Shown one piece after another: positions 6,488 to 15,811 of a DNA stretch of 64,000 nt. Where the stretch lies: the NCBI RefSeq assembly GCF_014200455.1, contig NZ_JACHBW010000013.1, forward strand, positions 62,001 through 126,000. The letters run 5' to 3'. The notes below the pieces were generated by a model that was not told where the DNA came from, did not search any database, and saw only the letters and a list, made by a program, of their open reading frames with translations. The translations under genes were made by a program, and so were the position numbers. The first letter of the stretch is position 1. Each line of letters begins with the position of its first letter. The DNA comes from Paraburkholderia bannensis (GTDB taxonomy: Bacteria > Pseudomonadota > Gammaproteobacteria > Burkholderiales > Burkholderiaceae).

Positions 6488-9433
6488 ATGGCGAGTAACA
6501 ACGTAGCCCAATTTGCCGCGGAACTGAAGATGCCTGCTGGCGTGCTGCTTGAACAGCTGCAGGCGGCGGGCGTCACGAAAGCGAGCGAAGCTGACTCCTT
6601 GTCCGAAACGGACAAGGCGCGTCTGCTCGACCACTTGCGCAAGTCTCACGGCTCGACTGATGCAGACAAGCGCAAGATCACGCTGACGAAACGGCATACG
6701 TCGGAAATCAAGCAGTCCGATTCGACGGGCAAGGCTCGTACCATTCAGGTCGAGGTGCGCAAGAAGCGCACGTTCGTCCGCCGCGACGAATCCGCCGAAC
6801 AGGCGGAGGCATCGAATCATGCCACCGACGCCGCAGCCGCCGCTGAAGAAGCGGAACTGCAGCGCCGCGAAGAAGAAGCTCGCCGCGAGGCCGAGCTTCT
6901 GGAGCGTCAGGCTCAGGAACTCAAGGAGCGCCAGGAGCTTCTCGCGCGTGAAGAGGCCGAGCGCCGCGAACGCGAAGAAGCCGCCGAGGCGCAACGCCGC
7001 CGTGCCGAAGAAGAGGCCGCCAACAAGAAGGCCGCGGCAGATACCGCTGCGCGCGAACTGGCCGCTCAGGCCGTCGCTGCCCAGCGCAATGCCGAAGCAG
7101 AAGCGAAAGAAGTGAAGCAACAGCAAGACGATGACCGCGCAGCCGCTGAGCGTGCTGCGCAACGCGAAGCCGCACAGAAGGCCGAAGTAGCCGCGCGTGA
7201 AGCCGCCGAAAAGGCGCAGAAAGAACAGGAAGAGATCGCTCGCCGCCGCGCGGCTGCAGAAGCCGAAGCGCGCGCGATCCGCGAAATGATGAACACGCCG
7301 CGCAAGGCGCAGGTCAAGGCGGTCGAACCGCCGAAGCCCGTCGAGCCGGCCAAGCCCGCCGAAGCCAAGGGCACGCTGCACAAGCCGGCCCGTCCGGAAG
7401 GCGCCGCAGCGCGTCCGGCAGCCGGCGCCGCTGCGAAGAAGCCTGCCACCACGGTAGCGCCTTCGACGAGCGCACCCGGTGCCGGCGCGGGCGACCGCAA
7501 CAAGAAGCCGGGCGCAGGCAAGGGCGGCTGGCAGGACGACGCTTCGAAGCGCCGCGGCATCAAGACGCGTGGTGATTCGTCGGGCGGCGTGGACCGCGGC
7601 TGGCGCGGCGGCCCCAAGGGCCGTGGCCGTCACCAGGATGCTGCATCGTCGTTCCAGGCACCGACCGAACCGATCGTGCGCGAAGTGCACGTGCCGGAAA
7701 CCATCACCGTGGCTGACCTCGCGCACAAGATGTCCGTGAAGGCGTCGGAAGTCATCAAGGTGATGATGAAGATGGGCCAGATGGTCACCATCAACCAGAT
7801 GCTGGACCAGGAAACGGCGATGATCATCGTCGAAGAACTGGGCCACCGTGCCGTCGCTGCGAAGCTCGACGATCCGGAAGCGCTGCTGGTCGAAGGTCAA
7901 ACCACCGTCACGGACGCAGAGCAACTGCCGCGTCCGCCGGTCGTCACCGTCATGGGTCACGTCGACCACGGCAAGACCTCGCTGCTCGACTACATCCGCC
8001 GCGCGAAGGTTGCAGCGGGCGAAGCCGGCGGCATTACGCAGCACATCGGCGCTTATCACGTCGAAACGCCGCGTGGCGTCATCACGTTCCTCGACACGCC
8101 GGGTCACGAGGCCTTCACGGCCATGCGTGCTCGCGGTGCGAAGGCAACCGACATCGTCATTCTGGTGGTCGCGGCCGACGACGGCGTGATGCCGCAGACG
8201 AAGGAAGCGATCGCCCACGCCAAGGCTGCGGGTGTGCCGCTCGTCGTGGCGATCAACAAGATCGACAAGCCGGATGCGAATCCGGAGCGCGTCAAGCAGG
8301 AACTCGTCGCTGAAGGCGTCGTGCCGGAAGAGTACGGTGGCGATTCGCCGTTCGTGCCGGTGTCGGCCAAGACCGGCGCAGGCATCGACGATCTGCTCGA
8401 AAACGTCTCGCTGCAAGCCGAAGTGCTGGAACTGAAGGCACCGGTCGCAGCGCCGGCCAAGGGTCTGGTCATCGAAGCGAAGCTCGACAAGGGTAAGGGT
8501 CCGGTCGCAACGATCCTCGTCCAGTCGGGTACGCTCAACCGCGGCGACGTCGTGCTGGCAGGCAGCGCCTATGGTCGCGTGCGTGCAATGCTCGACGAAA
8601 CCGGCAAGCCGACCAAGGAAGCCGGCCCGTCGATCCCGGTCGAAATCCAGGGTCTGTCGGAAGTGCCGGGCGCAGGCGAAGAAGTCATCGTGCTGCCGGA
8701 CGAGCGCAAGGCGCGTGAAATCGCCCTGTTCCGTCAAGGCAAGTTCCGCGACGTGAAGCTGGCCAAGCAGCAGGCCGCGAAGCTCGAAAACATGCTCGAA
8801 CAGATGGCGGAAGGCGAAGTGCAAAACCTGCCGCTCATCGTCAAGGCCGACGTGCAGGGCTCGCAGGAAGCGCTGGTGCAATCGCTGCTCAAGCTGTCGA
8901 CCGGCGAAGTGCGCGTGCAGATCGTGCACAGCGCGGTCGGCGCGATCAGCGAGTCGGACGTCAACCTGGCGACGGCTTCGAAGGCGGTCATCATCGGCTT
9001 CAACACGCGTGCGGATGCACAGGCGCGTAAGGTTGCCGAGGCGAACGGCATCGACATCCGTTACTACAACATCATCTATGACGCAGTGGATGAGGTGAAG
9101 GCGGCGATGTCGGGCATGCTCGCGCCGGAGAAGCGCGAAGTCGTGACGGGTATGGCGGAAGTGCGCCAGGTGATCCGCGTGCCGAAGGTTGGTCTGATCG
9201 CGGGCTGTATGGTCACGGATGGTTTCGTCAAGCGTTCGTCGTCGGTGCGCGTGATCCGCAACAACGTGGTCATTCATACCGGCGAACTCGACTCGCTCAA
9301 GCGCTTCAAGGACGACGTCAAGGAAGTCAAGCAAGGCTTCGAATGCGGTATGTCGATCAAGAACTTCAACGACATCGTCGAAGGCGACCAGTTCGAAGTG
9401 TTCGAGATCACGGAAGTCGCGCGCACGCTGTAA
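6488..9433 (+). CDS. infB: Translation initiation factor IF-2
   Basis: IF-2 is the GTPase that delivers formyl-methionyl-tRNA to the 30S subunit and promotes 50S joining. It is 981 aa. An IF2_N module occupies residues 1-52. A long charged Glu/Arg/Ala coiled-coil linker (about 105-270) and a Pro/Ala/Gly-rich region follow, then a second IF2_N module (about 405-455). The G domain starts near 485, with GHVDHGKT (490-497), DTPGHEAF, NKID and SAK. Domains II to IV, including the C-terminal fMet-tRNA-binding domain, complete the protein. AGAGGA precedes the ATG. An internal in-frame start for a shorter isoform is possible, as in E. coli, but I cannot identify one with confidence. Confidence 0.97.
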   Translation: MASNNVAQFAAELKMPAGVLLEQLQAAGVTKASEADSLSETDKARLLDHLRKSHGSTDADKRKITLTKRHTSEIKQSDSTGKARTIQVEVRKKRTFVRRDESAEQAEASNHATDAAAAAEEAELQRREEEARREAELLERQAQELKERQELLAREEAERREREEAAEAQRRRAEEEAANKKAAADTAARELAAQAVAAQRNAEAEAKEVKQQQDDDRAAAERAAQREAAQKAEVAAREAAEKAQKEQEEIARRRAAAEAEARAIREMMNTPRKAQVKAVEPPKPVEPAKPAEAKGTLHKPARPEGAAARPAAGAAAKKPATTVAPSTSAPGAGAGDRNKKPGAGKGGWQDDASKRRGIKTRGDSSGGVDRGWRGGPKGRGRHQDAASSFQAPTEPIVREVHVPETITVADLAHKMSVKASEVIKVMMKMGQMVTINQMLDQETAMIIVEELGHRAVAAKLDDPEALLVEGQTTVTDAEQLPRPPVVTVMGHVDHGKTSLLDYIRRAKVAAGEAGGITQHIGAYHVETPRGVITFLDTPGHEAFTAMRARGAKATDIVILVVAADDGVMPQTKEAIAHAKAAGVPLVVAINKIDKPDANPERVKQELVAEGVVPEEYGGDSPFVPVSAKTGAGIDDLLENVSLQAEVLELKAPVAAPAKGLVIEAKLDKGKGPVATILVQSGTLNRGDVVLAGSAYGRVRAMLDETGKPTKEAGPSIPVEIQGLSEVPGAGEEVIVLPDERKAREIALFRQGKFRDVKLAKQQAAKLENMLEQMAEGEVQNLPLIVKADVQGSQEALVQSLLKLSTGEVRVQIVHSAVGAISESDVNLATASKAVIIGFNTRADAQARKVAEANGIDIRYYNIIYDAVDEVKAAMSGMLAPEKREVVTGMAEVRQVIRVPKVGLIAGCMVTDGFVKRSSSVRVIRNNVVIHTGELDSLKRFKDDVKEVKQGFECGMSIKNFNDIVEGDQFEVFEITEVARTL

Positions 9434-9453
9434 TCCAGCGGCGCACGCGGGCG

Positions 9454-9473
9454 GGCCCTGCAATAGCAGGGCC
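9454..9473 (+). other. Hairpin after infB
   Basis: A perfect 8-bp stem (GGCCCTGC / GCAGGGCC) closes an AATA loop 20 bp after the infB stop codon. It has no T-run, so it is more likely a 3'-end stabiliser or RNase processing hairpin than a terminator. Confidence 0.5.
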
Positions 9474-9492
9474 GCTCGCGGGCTTAGCCGAA

Positions 9493-9535
9493 AAAGGGCG
9501 GGGCGGGCGATAGCCAGCCTCGCCCTTTGTCTTTT
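9493..9535 (+). terminator. Hairpin terminator between infB and rbfA
   Basis: AAAGGGCG-G-GGC (9493-9504) pairs with GCC-T-CGCCCTTT (9517-9528), a 12-bp stem with one G-U pair, followed by GTCTTTT. It probably terminates part of the infB transcripts and would lower rbfA-truB expression relative to infB. Confidence 0.5.
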
Positions 9536-9634
9536 CCCGACAGTTTATTGTCAGCCAGTGTTGCGCGGCCGCGCGCCGGGATGTTCCTGATAGCAGCGCG
9601 CCGCAACGAATGCCGCCACAGAGGTGGAATCATC

Positions 9635-10000
9635 ATGCCGAAAAAACGTACTTCCCCGAATCGCAACGTGCAGATCGCCGATCAGATCCAGCGCGATCTT
9701 TCCGAACTGATGCGCGAAGTGAAAGACCCGCGCGTGGGCCTCGTGACGATCCAGAGCGTTGAGCTGACGCCGGACTACGCGCACGCCAAGGTCTACTTCA
9801 CGACGCTCACGGGCGATCCGCAGCAGACCCAGGACGCGCTCAACCACGCGGCCGGTCATCTGCACAACCAGCTCTTCAAGCGCCTGCACATCCATACCGT
9901 GCCGACGCTGCATTTCCATTACGACCAGTCGGTCGAGAAGGGCGTGGCGATGTCGCGTCTGATCGACGAGGCGAACGCTTCGCGCGCCAAGGACGACTGA
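9635..10000 (+). CDS. rbfA: 30S ribosome-binding factor RbfA
   Basis: RbfA binds free 30S subunits and is needed for late 16S 5'-end maturation and cold adaptation. The single KH-like domain protein is 121 aa, the family's usual size. It includes ELTPDYAHAKVYFT and the C-terminal PTLHFHYDQSVEKG signature. I chose the ATG at 9635 (MPKKRTSPNR) because AGAGGTGG lies just upstream and it matches family N-termini. The upstream in-frame ATG at 9527 would add 36 unrelated residues inside the hairpin region. The stop is 10 bp before truB. Confidence 0.94.
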   Translation: MPKKRTSPNRNVQIADQIQRDLSELMREVKDPRVGLVTIQSVELTPDYAHAKVYFTTLTGDPQQTQDALNHAAGHLHNQLFKRLHIHTVPTLHFHYDQSVEKGVAMSRLIDEANASRAKDD

Positions 10001-10010
10001 TCTCGCCAGC

Positions 10011-10970
10011 ATGACTGCATCATCGAAGAAGAATCAGGGCGAGCAACGTCCCAAGGTGCCGCGCCGCCTGCTGGACGGCGTGCTGCTGCTCGACAAGCCC
10101 GTGGGGCTGTCGAGCAACGATGCGCTGATCCGCGCCAAGCGCCTGTATCGCGTGAAGAAGGCGGGGCACACGGGTACGCTCGATCCGCTCGCTTCGGGTC
10201 TGCTGCCGCTGTGCTTTGGCGAGGCCACCAAGTTTTCGCAGGATCTGCTCGAAGCCGACAAGACCTACGAGGCGACCATGCGCCTGGGCATCCGCACCAC
10301 GACGGGCGACGCCGAAGGCGAAGCGCTCGACACGCGCGAGGTGCTCTGCGACGAAGCTGCGGTGCGCCAAGCGATGGCGCGTTTTCTGGGTGACATCGTG
10401 CAGATTCCGCCGATGTACTCGGCGCTCAAACGCGACGGCAAGCCGCTTTATGAGTACGCGCGCGCGGGCCAGACGGTCGAGCGCGAAGGGCGCAACGTTA
10501 CGATCATCGCGCTCGATATGATCGCCTGCGAACTGCCCGATGTGACGTTCCGCGTGACCTGCACCAAGGGCACGTATGTGCGCACGCTCGCCGAGGATAT
10601 CGGCGAGGCGCTGGGTTGCGGCGCGCATCTGGTGATGTTGCGTCGCACGGGCGTGGGTGCGCTCACGCTCGAGCATGCGGTGACGCTCGATGCGCTCACG
10701 GCGATGGACGAACCCGCGCGCGATGTCTGGTTGCAGCCGGTGGATGCGCTGCTTTCGACTTTCCCGCGCGTCACGCTCGACGCCGAATCGGCGCGACGCT
10801 TCACGCATGGCCAGCGTCTGCCGCTCAACGCGCTGGTGATCGATCGCGTGGAATGCGAAGCCGCCGAGCGCGTGCGTGTCTATGACGAAGCCGGGCGGCT
10901 GCTGGGCGTGGCCAAGGCCGCAAACGGCGTGCTTGCGCCGGAACGCCTGGTGGTGAGCGGGGCGGTCTGA
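10011..10970 (+). CDS. truB: tRNA pseudouridine(55) synthase TruB
   Basis: TruB converts U55 in the T-loop of elongator tRNAs to pseudouridine. The 319-aa protein carries GHTGTLDPLASGLLPLC with catalytic Asp58, and the KTYEATMRLG and GTYVRTLAEDIGEALGCGAH motifs. A C-terminal PUA-like domain follows (about 250-319). It is the last gene of the rimP-nusA-infB-rbfA-truB series. rpsO and pnp, which follow truB in many bacteria, are absent here: a terminator and the convergent emrB come next. Confidence 0.95.
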   Translation: MTASSKKNQGEQRPKVPRRLLDGVLLLDKPVGLSSNDALIRAKRLYRVKKAGHTGTLDPLASGLLPLCFGEATKFSQDLLEADKTYEATMRLGIRTTTGDAEGEALDTREVLCDEAAVRQAMARFLGDIVQIPPMYSALKRDGKPLYEYARAGQTVEREGRNVTIIALDMIACELPDVTFRVTCTKGTYVRTLAEDIGEALGCGAHLVMLRRTGVGALTLEHAVTLDALTAMDEPARDVWLQPVDALLSTFPRVTLDAESARRFTHGQRLPLNALVIDRVECEAAERVRVYDEAGRLLGVAKAANGVLAPERLVVSGAV

Positions 10971-10994
10971 TCGACTGCCACGATCCGCGAAAGC

Positions 10995-11037
10995 AAAAAA
11001 ACGGCACGCCGGTTTCGAACCGGACGTGCCGTTTTTT
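10995..11037. terminator. Bidirectional terminator between truB and emrB
   Basis: AACGGCACG-CCGGTT pairs with AACCGG-A-CGTGCCGTT, about 15 bp with one bulged A. It is flanked by an A-run on the left and a T-run on the right, so it can end both truB (plus) and emrB (minus). Confidence 0.85.
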
Positions 11038-11073
11038 ATGGGTGCGCGCGAAGCGCTTCTTGCAGTACGCTGT

Positions 11074-12642
11074 TTAGTGCGCCGCCGAAGCGGCCGCGCC
11101 TGCATCGGCGCTGCCGGCGCGCTCGGGGCGTGTGATCCAGATCAGCGCGATCAGCACGATAAAGATCACCGACGAAATCCAGAACAGGTCGTTCACGCCC
11201 AGCTGTGCCGCCTGCTGCGTCACCATGCGGTCGAACATGCCGTGCGATTGCGCCGGATCGAGACCCACCGAGTTCTGCATTTGCTGCATCGACTGGTTGA
11301 ATATCGGGTTGGTCGGCGTGGCCTGCTCGGTCAGGCGCGCGTGGTGGAAGATGGTGCGATGGTCCCAGGCGGTTTCGAAGATCGAGGTGCCGATGCCGCC
11401 GCACATGATGCGCACGAAGTTCGACAGCCCCGACGCCGCCGGAATGCGGTTGCCAGGCAGACCCGACAGCGTGATCGACACCAGCGGAATAAAGAGCCCC
11501 GCCATGCCGATGCCCTGGATCAGCGTCGGCACCGTGAGCGCCCACGTATCCACGCCGGTGGTGTATTGCGAGCGCAGCCAGAAGCACAGCGCGAACACCA
11601 CGAACGCCGTGGTGGCGATATAGCGCGGATCGGTGCGCGGCAGGATCTTGCCCGTGATTGGCGAAAGCAGGATCGCGAAGAAGCCCACGGGCGCCATCAC
11701 GAGCCCCGCGTCGGTCGCGGTGTAGCCCAGATCGGTCTGCAGCCACAGCGGCAGCAGCACGAGATTGCCGAAGTAGAGGCCGTAGCCGACCGACAGCGCA
11801 ATCGTGCCGCCTGTGAAGTTACGCCGTGCGAACAGCGAGAGGTCGACGACCGGATGCTCGGCGGTCAATTCCCAGATCACGAAGAACGCGAACGAGATCA
11901 CGGCCGTCAGCGCGAGCACGATGATGGTCGTGGACGAGAACCAGTCGAGGTCCTTGCCCTTGTCGAGCATGATCTGCAGCGAGCCCACCCAGAGGATCAG
12001 CAGGCCCAGACCCACGCCGTCGATCGGCGCCTTGCGGATCACCGAATCGCGCGTGCGAAAGATCATCCAGGTGGCGATTGCGGCAACGATGCCCACCGGG
12101 ATGTTGACGTAGAAGATCCACGGCCACGAGATATTGTCCGAGATCCAGCCGCCGAGAATCGGACCCGCCACCGGCGCGATCAGCGTGGTCATCGACCACA
12201 TCGATAGCGCAATCGGCGCTTTCGCGCGCGGATAGCTCGCCAGCAGAAGGGTCTGCGAGAGCGGAATCATCGGGCCCGCCACGGCGCCTTGCAGCACGCG
12301 TGCGGCGAGCAGGAAGGGCAGCGTGGGCGCGAGGCCGCACAGCCACGACGAGATCACGAACAGAATGATCGACGCCATGAACAGGCGAACCTGGCCGATG
12401 CGCTCGGTGAGCCAGCCCGTGAGCGGCACGGAGATGGCGTTCGCCACCGCAAACGACGTGATGACCCACGTGCCTTGATCGGAGGCCACGCCAAGGTCGC
12501 CTGAGATCGACGGGATCGACACGTTCGCGATCGACGTGTCCAGCACGTTCATGAACACCGCGAGCGAGACCGCGATGGTGCCGAACACGAGTTGCGCGCC
12601 TTGCAGCGGCGGATGGACGACGGGTTGTTGTGCTGCTGCCAT
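11074..12642 (-). CDS. emrB: DHA2-family (EmrB/QacA type) MFS drug efflux transporter
   Basis: This is the inner-membrane, proton-driven pump subunit of a tripartite efflux system. The 522-aa protein has the 14-helix DHA2 layout. The family signature LDTSIANVSIPSIS lies in the first membrane helix (about residues 33-47), GWLTERIGQVRLF is motif A in the loop after helix 2, and the antiporter motif C is APVAGPILGGWI. It follows emrA with a 124-bp gap and ends at the bidirectional terminator. The substrate is not predictable from sequence; hydrophobic uncouplers, fusaric acid or antibiotics are typical for the family. Confidence 0.92.
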   Translation of the reverse strand: MAAAQQPVVHPPLQGAQLVFGTIAVSLAVFMNVLDTSIANVSIPSISGDLGVASDQGTWVITSFAVANAISVPLTGWLTERIGQVRLFMASIILFVISSWLCGLAPTLPFLLAARVLQGAVAGPMIPLSQTLLLASYPRAKAPIALSMWSMTTLIAPVAGPILGGWISDNISWPWIFYVNIPVGIVAAIATWMIFRTRDSVIRKAPIDGVGLGLLILWVGSLQIMLDKGKDLDWFSSTTIIVLALTAVISFAFFVIWELTAEHPVVDLSLFARRNFTGGTIALSVGYGLYFGNLVLLPLWLQTDLGYTATDAGLVMAPVGFFAILLSPITGKILPRTDPRYIATTAFVVFALCFWLRSQYTTGVDTWALTVPTLIQGIGMAGLFIPLVSITLSGLPGNRIPAASGLSNFVRIMCGGIGTSIFETAWDHRTIFHHARLTEQATPTNPIFNQSMQQMQNSVGLDPAQSHGMFDRMVTQQAAQLGVNDLFWISSVIFIVLIALIWITRPERAGSADAGAAASAAH

Positions 12643-12766
12643 TGAGTGCTTTGTTATGCGCTGCTAATTGCTGCCCGGAGTACAGCCCTGAATGCGGCCC
12701 TGAATGCAGAAACCTCTGCTGCCGGACGCGCCAGGCATTGGCCCGGCGCGTCGCGTGGTCCTGAGA

Positions 12767-13993
12767 TCAGCCGTGAGTTGCGGGCTTCGCCGCACGCTCG
12801 CTCGCCGACGACACCTGCTTCGTGTTCTGGCCGGCATTTTCCGCGATGATGCGGGCGATTTCCGCGTCGGCTTCGTCGCCGTACTTCTCGAACACGTTGG
12901 TCTGGTAGACCGTGTTCTGCGCGTTGCCGAGCTGGCTGCCCGTGTCGTCCTTGATGTTCACGTCCACCTGCATCGACAGGCCGATGCGCAGCGGGTGCTT
13001 TTCGAGGTCGGCGGGATCGAGCGCGATACGCACCGGCAGACGCTGCACTACCTTAATCCAGTTACCGGTGGCGTTTTGCGCCGGCAGCAGCGAGAACGCC
13101 GAACCCGTACCCGCCGAGAAGCCCACCACCTTGCCGTGATAGACCACCGACGAGCCGTACACGTCGGCCGTCAGCTCGACCGGCTGGCCGATGCGCATAT
13201 GCTTGAGCTGGACTTCCTTGAAGTTGGCATCGACCCACACGGCGTTCAGCGGCACCACCGACATCAGCGGCGTACCCGGCGAAACGCGCTGGCCGACCTG
13301 CACCGAGCGCTTCGCAACATAGCCCGTGACCGGCGCGGGCAGCGTGTTGCGGGCGTTCGTCAGGTAGGCATCGCGCACCTTCGCGGCAGCGGCCATCACG
13401 TTCGGATGATCGGCAATGGTCGTGTTGGCCGTCAGCGCGCGGTTCGCGGCGAGTTGCTGTTGGGCGGCGTCGAGGGCGGCTTGCGCGCTCTTGACCGCGT
13501 CGCGTGCGTGCGAGATTTCTTCCTGCGAAACCGCGCCCGTCTGTGCGACCTGCATACGGCGGCGCAGATCGTCCTGCGCGCGCGAGAGGTCGGCCTGACG
13601 CACGGCCACCTGCGCCTGGTACTGGCTGTCGTCGGCAAACAGACCGCGCACCTGGCGCACGGTCTGGCCGAGGTTGGCTTCGGCCTGCTGCAGCGCGATG
13701 CGCGAATCAGCCGGATCGAGCTGCACCAGCGGGTCGCCGCTCTTGACGGTCTGCGTGTCGTCGGCGTTCACGGCGATCACCGTGCCGGTCACCTGCGGGG
13801 TGATCTGCACGACGTTGCCGTTGACGTAGGCGTCGTCGGTGCTTTCCGAGAAGCGCGCGACGAGGAAGTAATAGAGGCCGTAGGCAATGGCTGCGATCAC
13901 GATCACGAGGACTAGCAGCGTCATCATGCGCTTGCGCTTGCCGTTGTTCGCGGTCGGCTGCGGATTGGCCGCCGGTTGCTGAGGGGTGCTCAT
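12767..13993 (-). CDS. emrA: EmrA/HlyD-family periplasmic adaptor
   Basis: The membrane fusion protein links the MFS pump to an outer-membrane channel. The 408-aa protein has a short cytoplasmic start, one membrane anchor (about residues 23-45) and the biotinyl-lipoyl half motif YVNGNVVQITPQVTGTVIAV. A long alpha-helical hairpin (about 110-215) and a C-terminal beta-barrel domain with VDANFKEVQLKHMRIGQPVE follow. The start is the ATG of MSTPQQPAAN. It lies between the outer-membrane lipoprotein gene (78 bp upstream) and emrB on the minus strand, forming one operon. Confidence 0.92.
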   Translation of the reverse strand: MSTPQQPAANPQPTANNGKRKRMMTLLVLVIVIAAIAYGLYYFLVARFSESTDDAYVNGNVVQITPQVTGTVIAVNADDTQTVKSGDPLVQLDPADSRIALQQAEANLGQTVRQVRGLFADDSQYQAQVAVRQADLSRAQDDLRRRMQVAQTGAVSQEEISHARDAVKSAQAALDAAQQQLAANRALTANTTIADHPNVMAAAAKVRDAYLTNARNTLPAPVTGYVAKRSVQVGQRVSPGTPLMSVVPLNAVWVDANFKEVQLKHMRIGQPVELTADVYGSSVVYHGKVVGFSAGTGSAFSLLPAQNATGNWIKVVQRLPVRIALDPADLEKHPLRIGLSMQVDVNIKDDTGSQLGNAQNTVYQTNVFEKYGDEADAEIARIIAENAGQNTKQVSSASERAAKPATHG

Positions 13994-14071
13994 GGAAGGA
14001 TCTCCGGGTTCTTGCGTGCTGTTCGTTCAGTTATCTGGCCAGCTTCTGGCTTTCTGGCGGTTTTGGCTATT

Positions 14072-15676
14072 TCAGTTCGCGGCCGAGTTCGTCGCGCTTG
14101 CGGCAGGCGTCGCCGAGGCGGGCGCCGTCCATGGCGCATCGCGCCACGGCCCGCCGTTCACATCGCTCTGGCCTTTCACGTCTTTCGCGTCGCTGCCCAC
14201 CTGCGTCGGCGCGACGAGGTTCACGTCGTGCGCGTTGTGGGCATCGAAGCCGCCGCCGAGCGCCTTGATGAGCGCCATCTGCTGGTCGCGGCGCTGCGCC
14301 TTGAGGCTCGTCACGTTCTGCTCGGACGCGAGGCGGTTCTGGTCGGCGTTGAGCACCTGCAACTGCTCCGAGAGACCCGCCTTGTAGCGGATCACTGCGA
14401 GCTGATACGCCTTGGTCGACGCATCGAGTGCGTTCTGAGCATCGACCAGCTGCTTGTCCGCCGAGCGGATCGACGACACCGTGGTCGCCACGTCCTGGAA
14501 CGCGCCGATCAGCGTCTGGTTGTAGTTCGCCACGTCGAGATCGAAATCGGCATAGCGGCCCTTCAACTGCGCGCGCAATGCGCCCGCGTCGAAGATCGGC
14601 AGATGCACGGCGGGGCCGAACTGTGCCTGACGGCTGGTGAAGTTGAGGAATTTGCCCCAGCCGAACGCATCGAAGCCAAAGCCGGCTGCGAGGTTCACGT
14701 CGGGGTAGAACTCGGCCTTCGCTTCCTTGACGTCGTGCATCGCGGCTTCCACCTGCCAGCGCGCGGCGACGATGTCCGGACGGCGCGCCACCAGATCGGC
14801 AGGCAGATTGTCCGGCAGCGCGATTTGCGCGACCGGGTTCATGACCGGGTTGGCGATCTGCAGGCCGCGATCCGGGCCCTTGCCCAGCAGCGCGCCCAAT
14901 TGATAGCGCACGGTCTCGATCTGGCCGTCGAGCTGTGTAAGGTTCGCCTGGCTCGTTGCGATATTGCCGTTGGCGGTCTGACGCTCGACGTTGGTGTCGA
15001 GGCCCGCGACCACGCGGCCATTGGTGATCGTGCCGATGGTCTTGCGGTTGTCGATTTCACGCGCGGCGATGTCGCGCAACGCGTAGAGCTGGGCAAGCTG
15101 GTTATACGTGCGTGCTAGCGAGGCGGCGAGCGTGATGCGCGCCTGTTCCATGTCGGCCTGCGCGGCGCGTTGCGCCGAGACGGCCTGTGCGAGACGCTGG
15201 CGATTCTTGCCCCACAGATCGAGATCCCACGATGCGCTGGCGAGCGCATTGTTTTCGCTGTACCAGGTGCCGCCGTACGGCGGCGGGAAGAGCGCGTTGG
15301 CCGAATACAGCTCGCGCGTCCACGAATAGCTGGCGTTGACCTTGGGGGCGAGCGCCGCTTTCGAGGTATCGATATACGACGACGCCTTGGCAATGCGCGC
15401 CTGCGCCTGGGCGATGCTCGGGTTGCCGTCGAGCGCTTCGTCGATCAGCCTGGGCAACTGCGGGTCGCCGAACTGCTGCGCCCAGTCGAGCGTGGGCCAC
15501 TGGCCGCCCTGTGCCGGGATGCTTTGCGAGGTTTCGAACTGTTGCGGCTGCGCGATAGTCTTGTCGCTCTTGATGCCGAAGTAGTTTGCGCAGCCCGAAA
15601 GCGCGAGCGCCGCGACCGCGGTCGCAACCGCTGCTCGACAGGAGTGCGCTGGCGCAAACTGGGTTAGGGATGTCAT
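14072..15676 (-). CDS. NodT-family outer-membrane efflux lipoprotein
   Basis: This is the TolC/OprM-type outer-membrane channel of the tripartite pump, exporting substrates handed over by EmrAB. I chose the ATG at 15676 (MTSLTQFAPAHSC): it gives a signal peptide ending in the lipobox LALSGC and a 534-aa product. The in-frame ATG at 15766 adds 30 residues and has no ribosome-binding site. Two outer-membrane-efflux domains are visible, with the repeated helical motifs typical of the family. The C-terminal tail is Ala/Pro/Thr-rich. A 135-bp gap separates it from marR and may hold an additional promoter. Confidence 0.9.
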   Translation of the reverse strand: MTSLTQFAPAHSCRAAVATAVAALALSGCANYFGIKSDKTIAQPQQFETSQSIPAQGGQWPTLDWAQQFGDPQLPRLIDEALDGNPSIAQAQARIAKASSYIDTSKAALAPKVNASYSWTRELYSANALFPPPYGGTWYSENNALASASWDLDLWGKNRQRLAQAVSAQRAAQADMEQARITLAASLARTYNQLAQLYALRDIAAREIDNRKTIGTITNGRVVAGLDTNVERQTANGNIATSQANLTQLDGQIETVRYQLGALLGKGPDRGLQIANPVMNPVAQIALPDNLPADLVARRPDIVAARWQVEAAMHDVKEAKAEFYPDVNLAAGFGFDAFGWGKFLNFTSRQAQFGPAVHLPIFDAGALRAQLKGRYADFDLDVANYNQTLIGAFQDVATTVSSIRSADKQLVDAQNALDASTKAYQLAVIRYKAGLSEQLQVLNADQNRLASEQNVTSLKAQRRDQQMALIKALGGGFDAHNAHDVNLVAPTQVGSDAKDVKGQSDVNGGPWRDAPWTAPASATPAASATNSAAN

Positions 15677-15811
15677 TGCTCGTCTCGTTGCGTGAGAGGG
15701 TGAGGTGATACTGGACGATGCAGCCATTTTTTCGTCTGACGCTTTCAAAATTGCCTGCCTCGTCATCTATCGTAAGTACCGGTTTGGTGCAGATCGATAG
15801 CGATTGACGCA

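Noticed and set aside
6449..9463. A 1004-codon open frame on the minus strand across infB.
   Set aside because: It is antisense to a complete, well-conserved infB. Long antisense frames are expected at this GC content and the product is His/Arg/Leu-rich noise.
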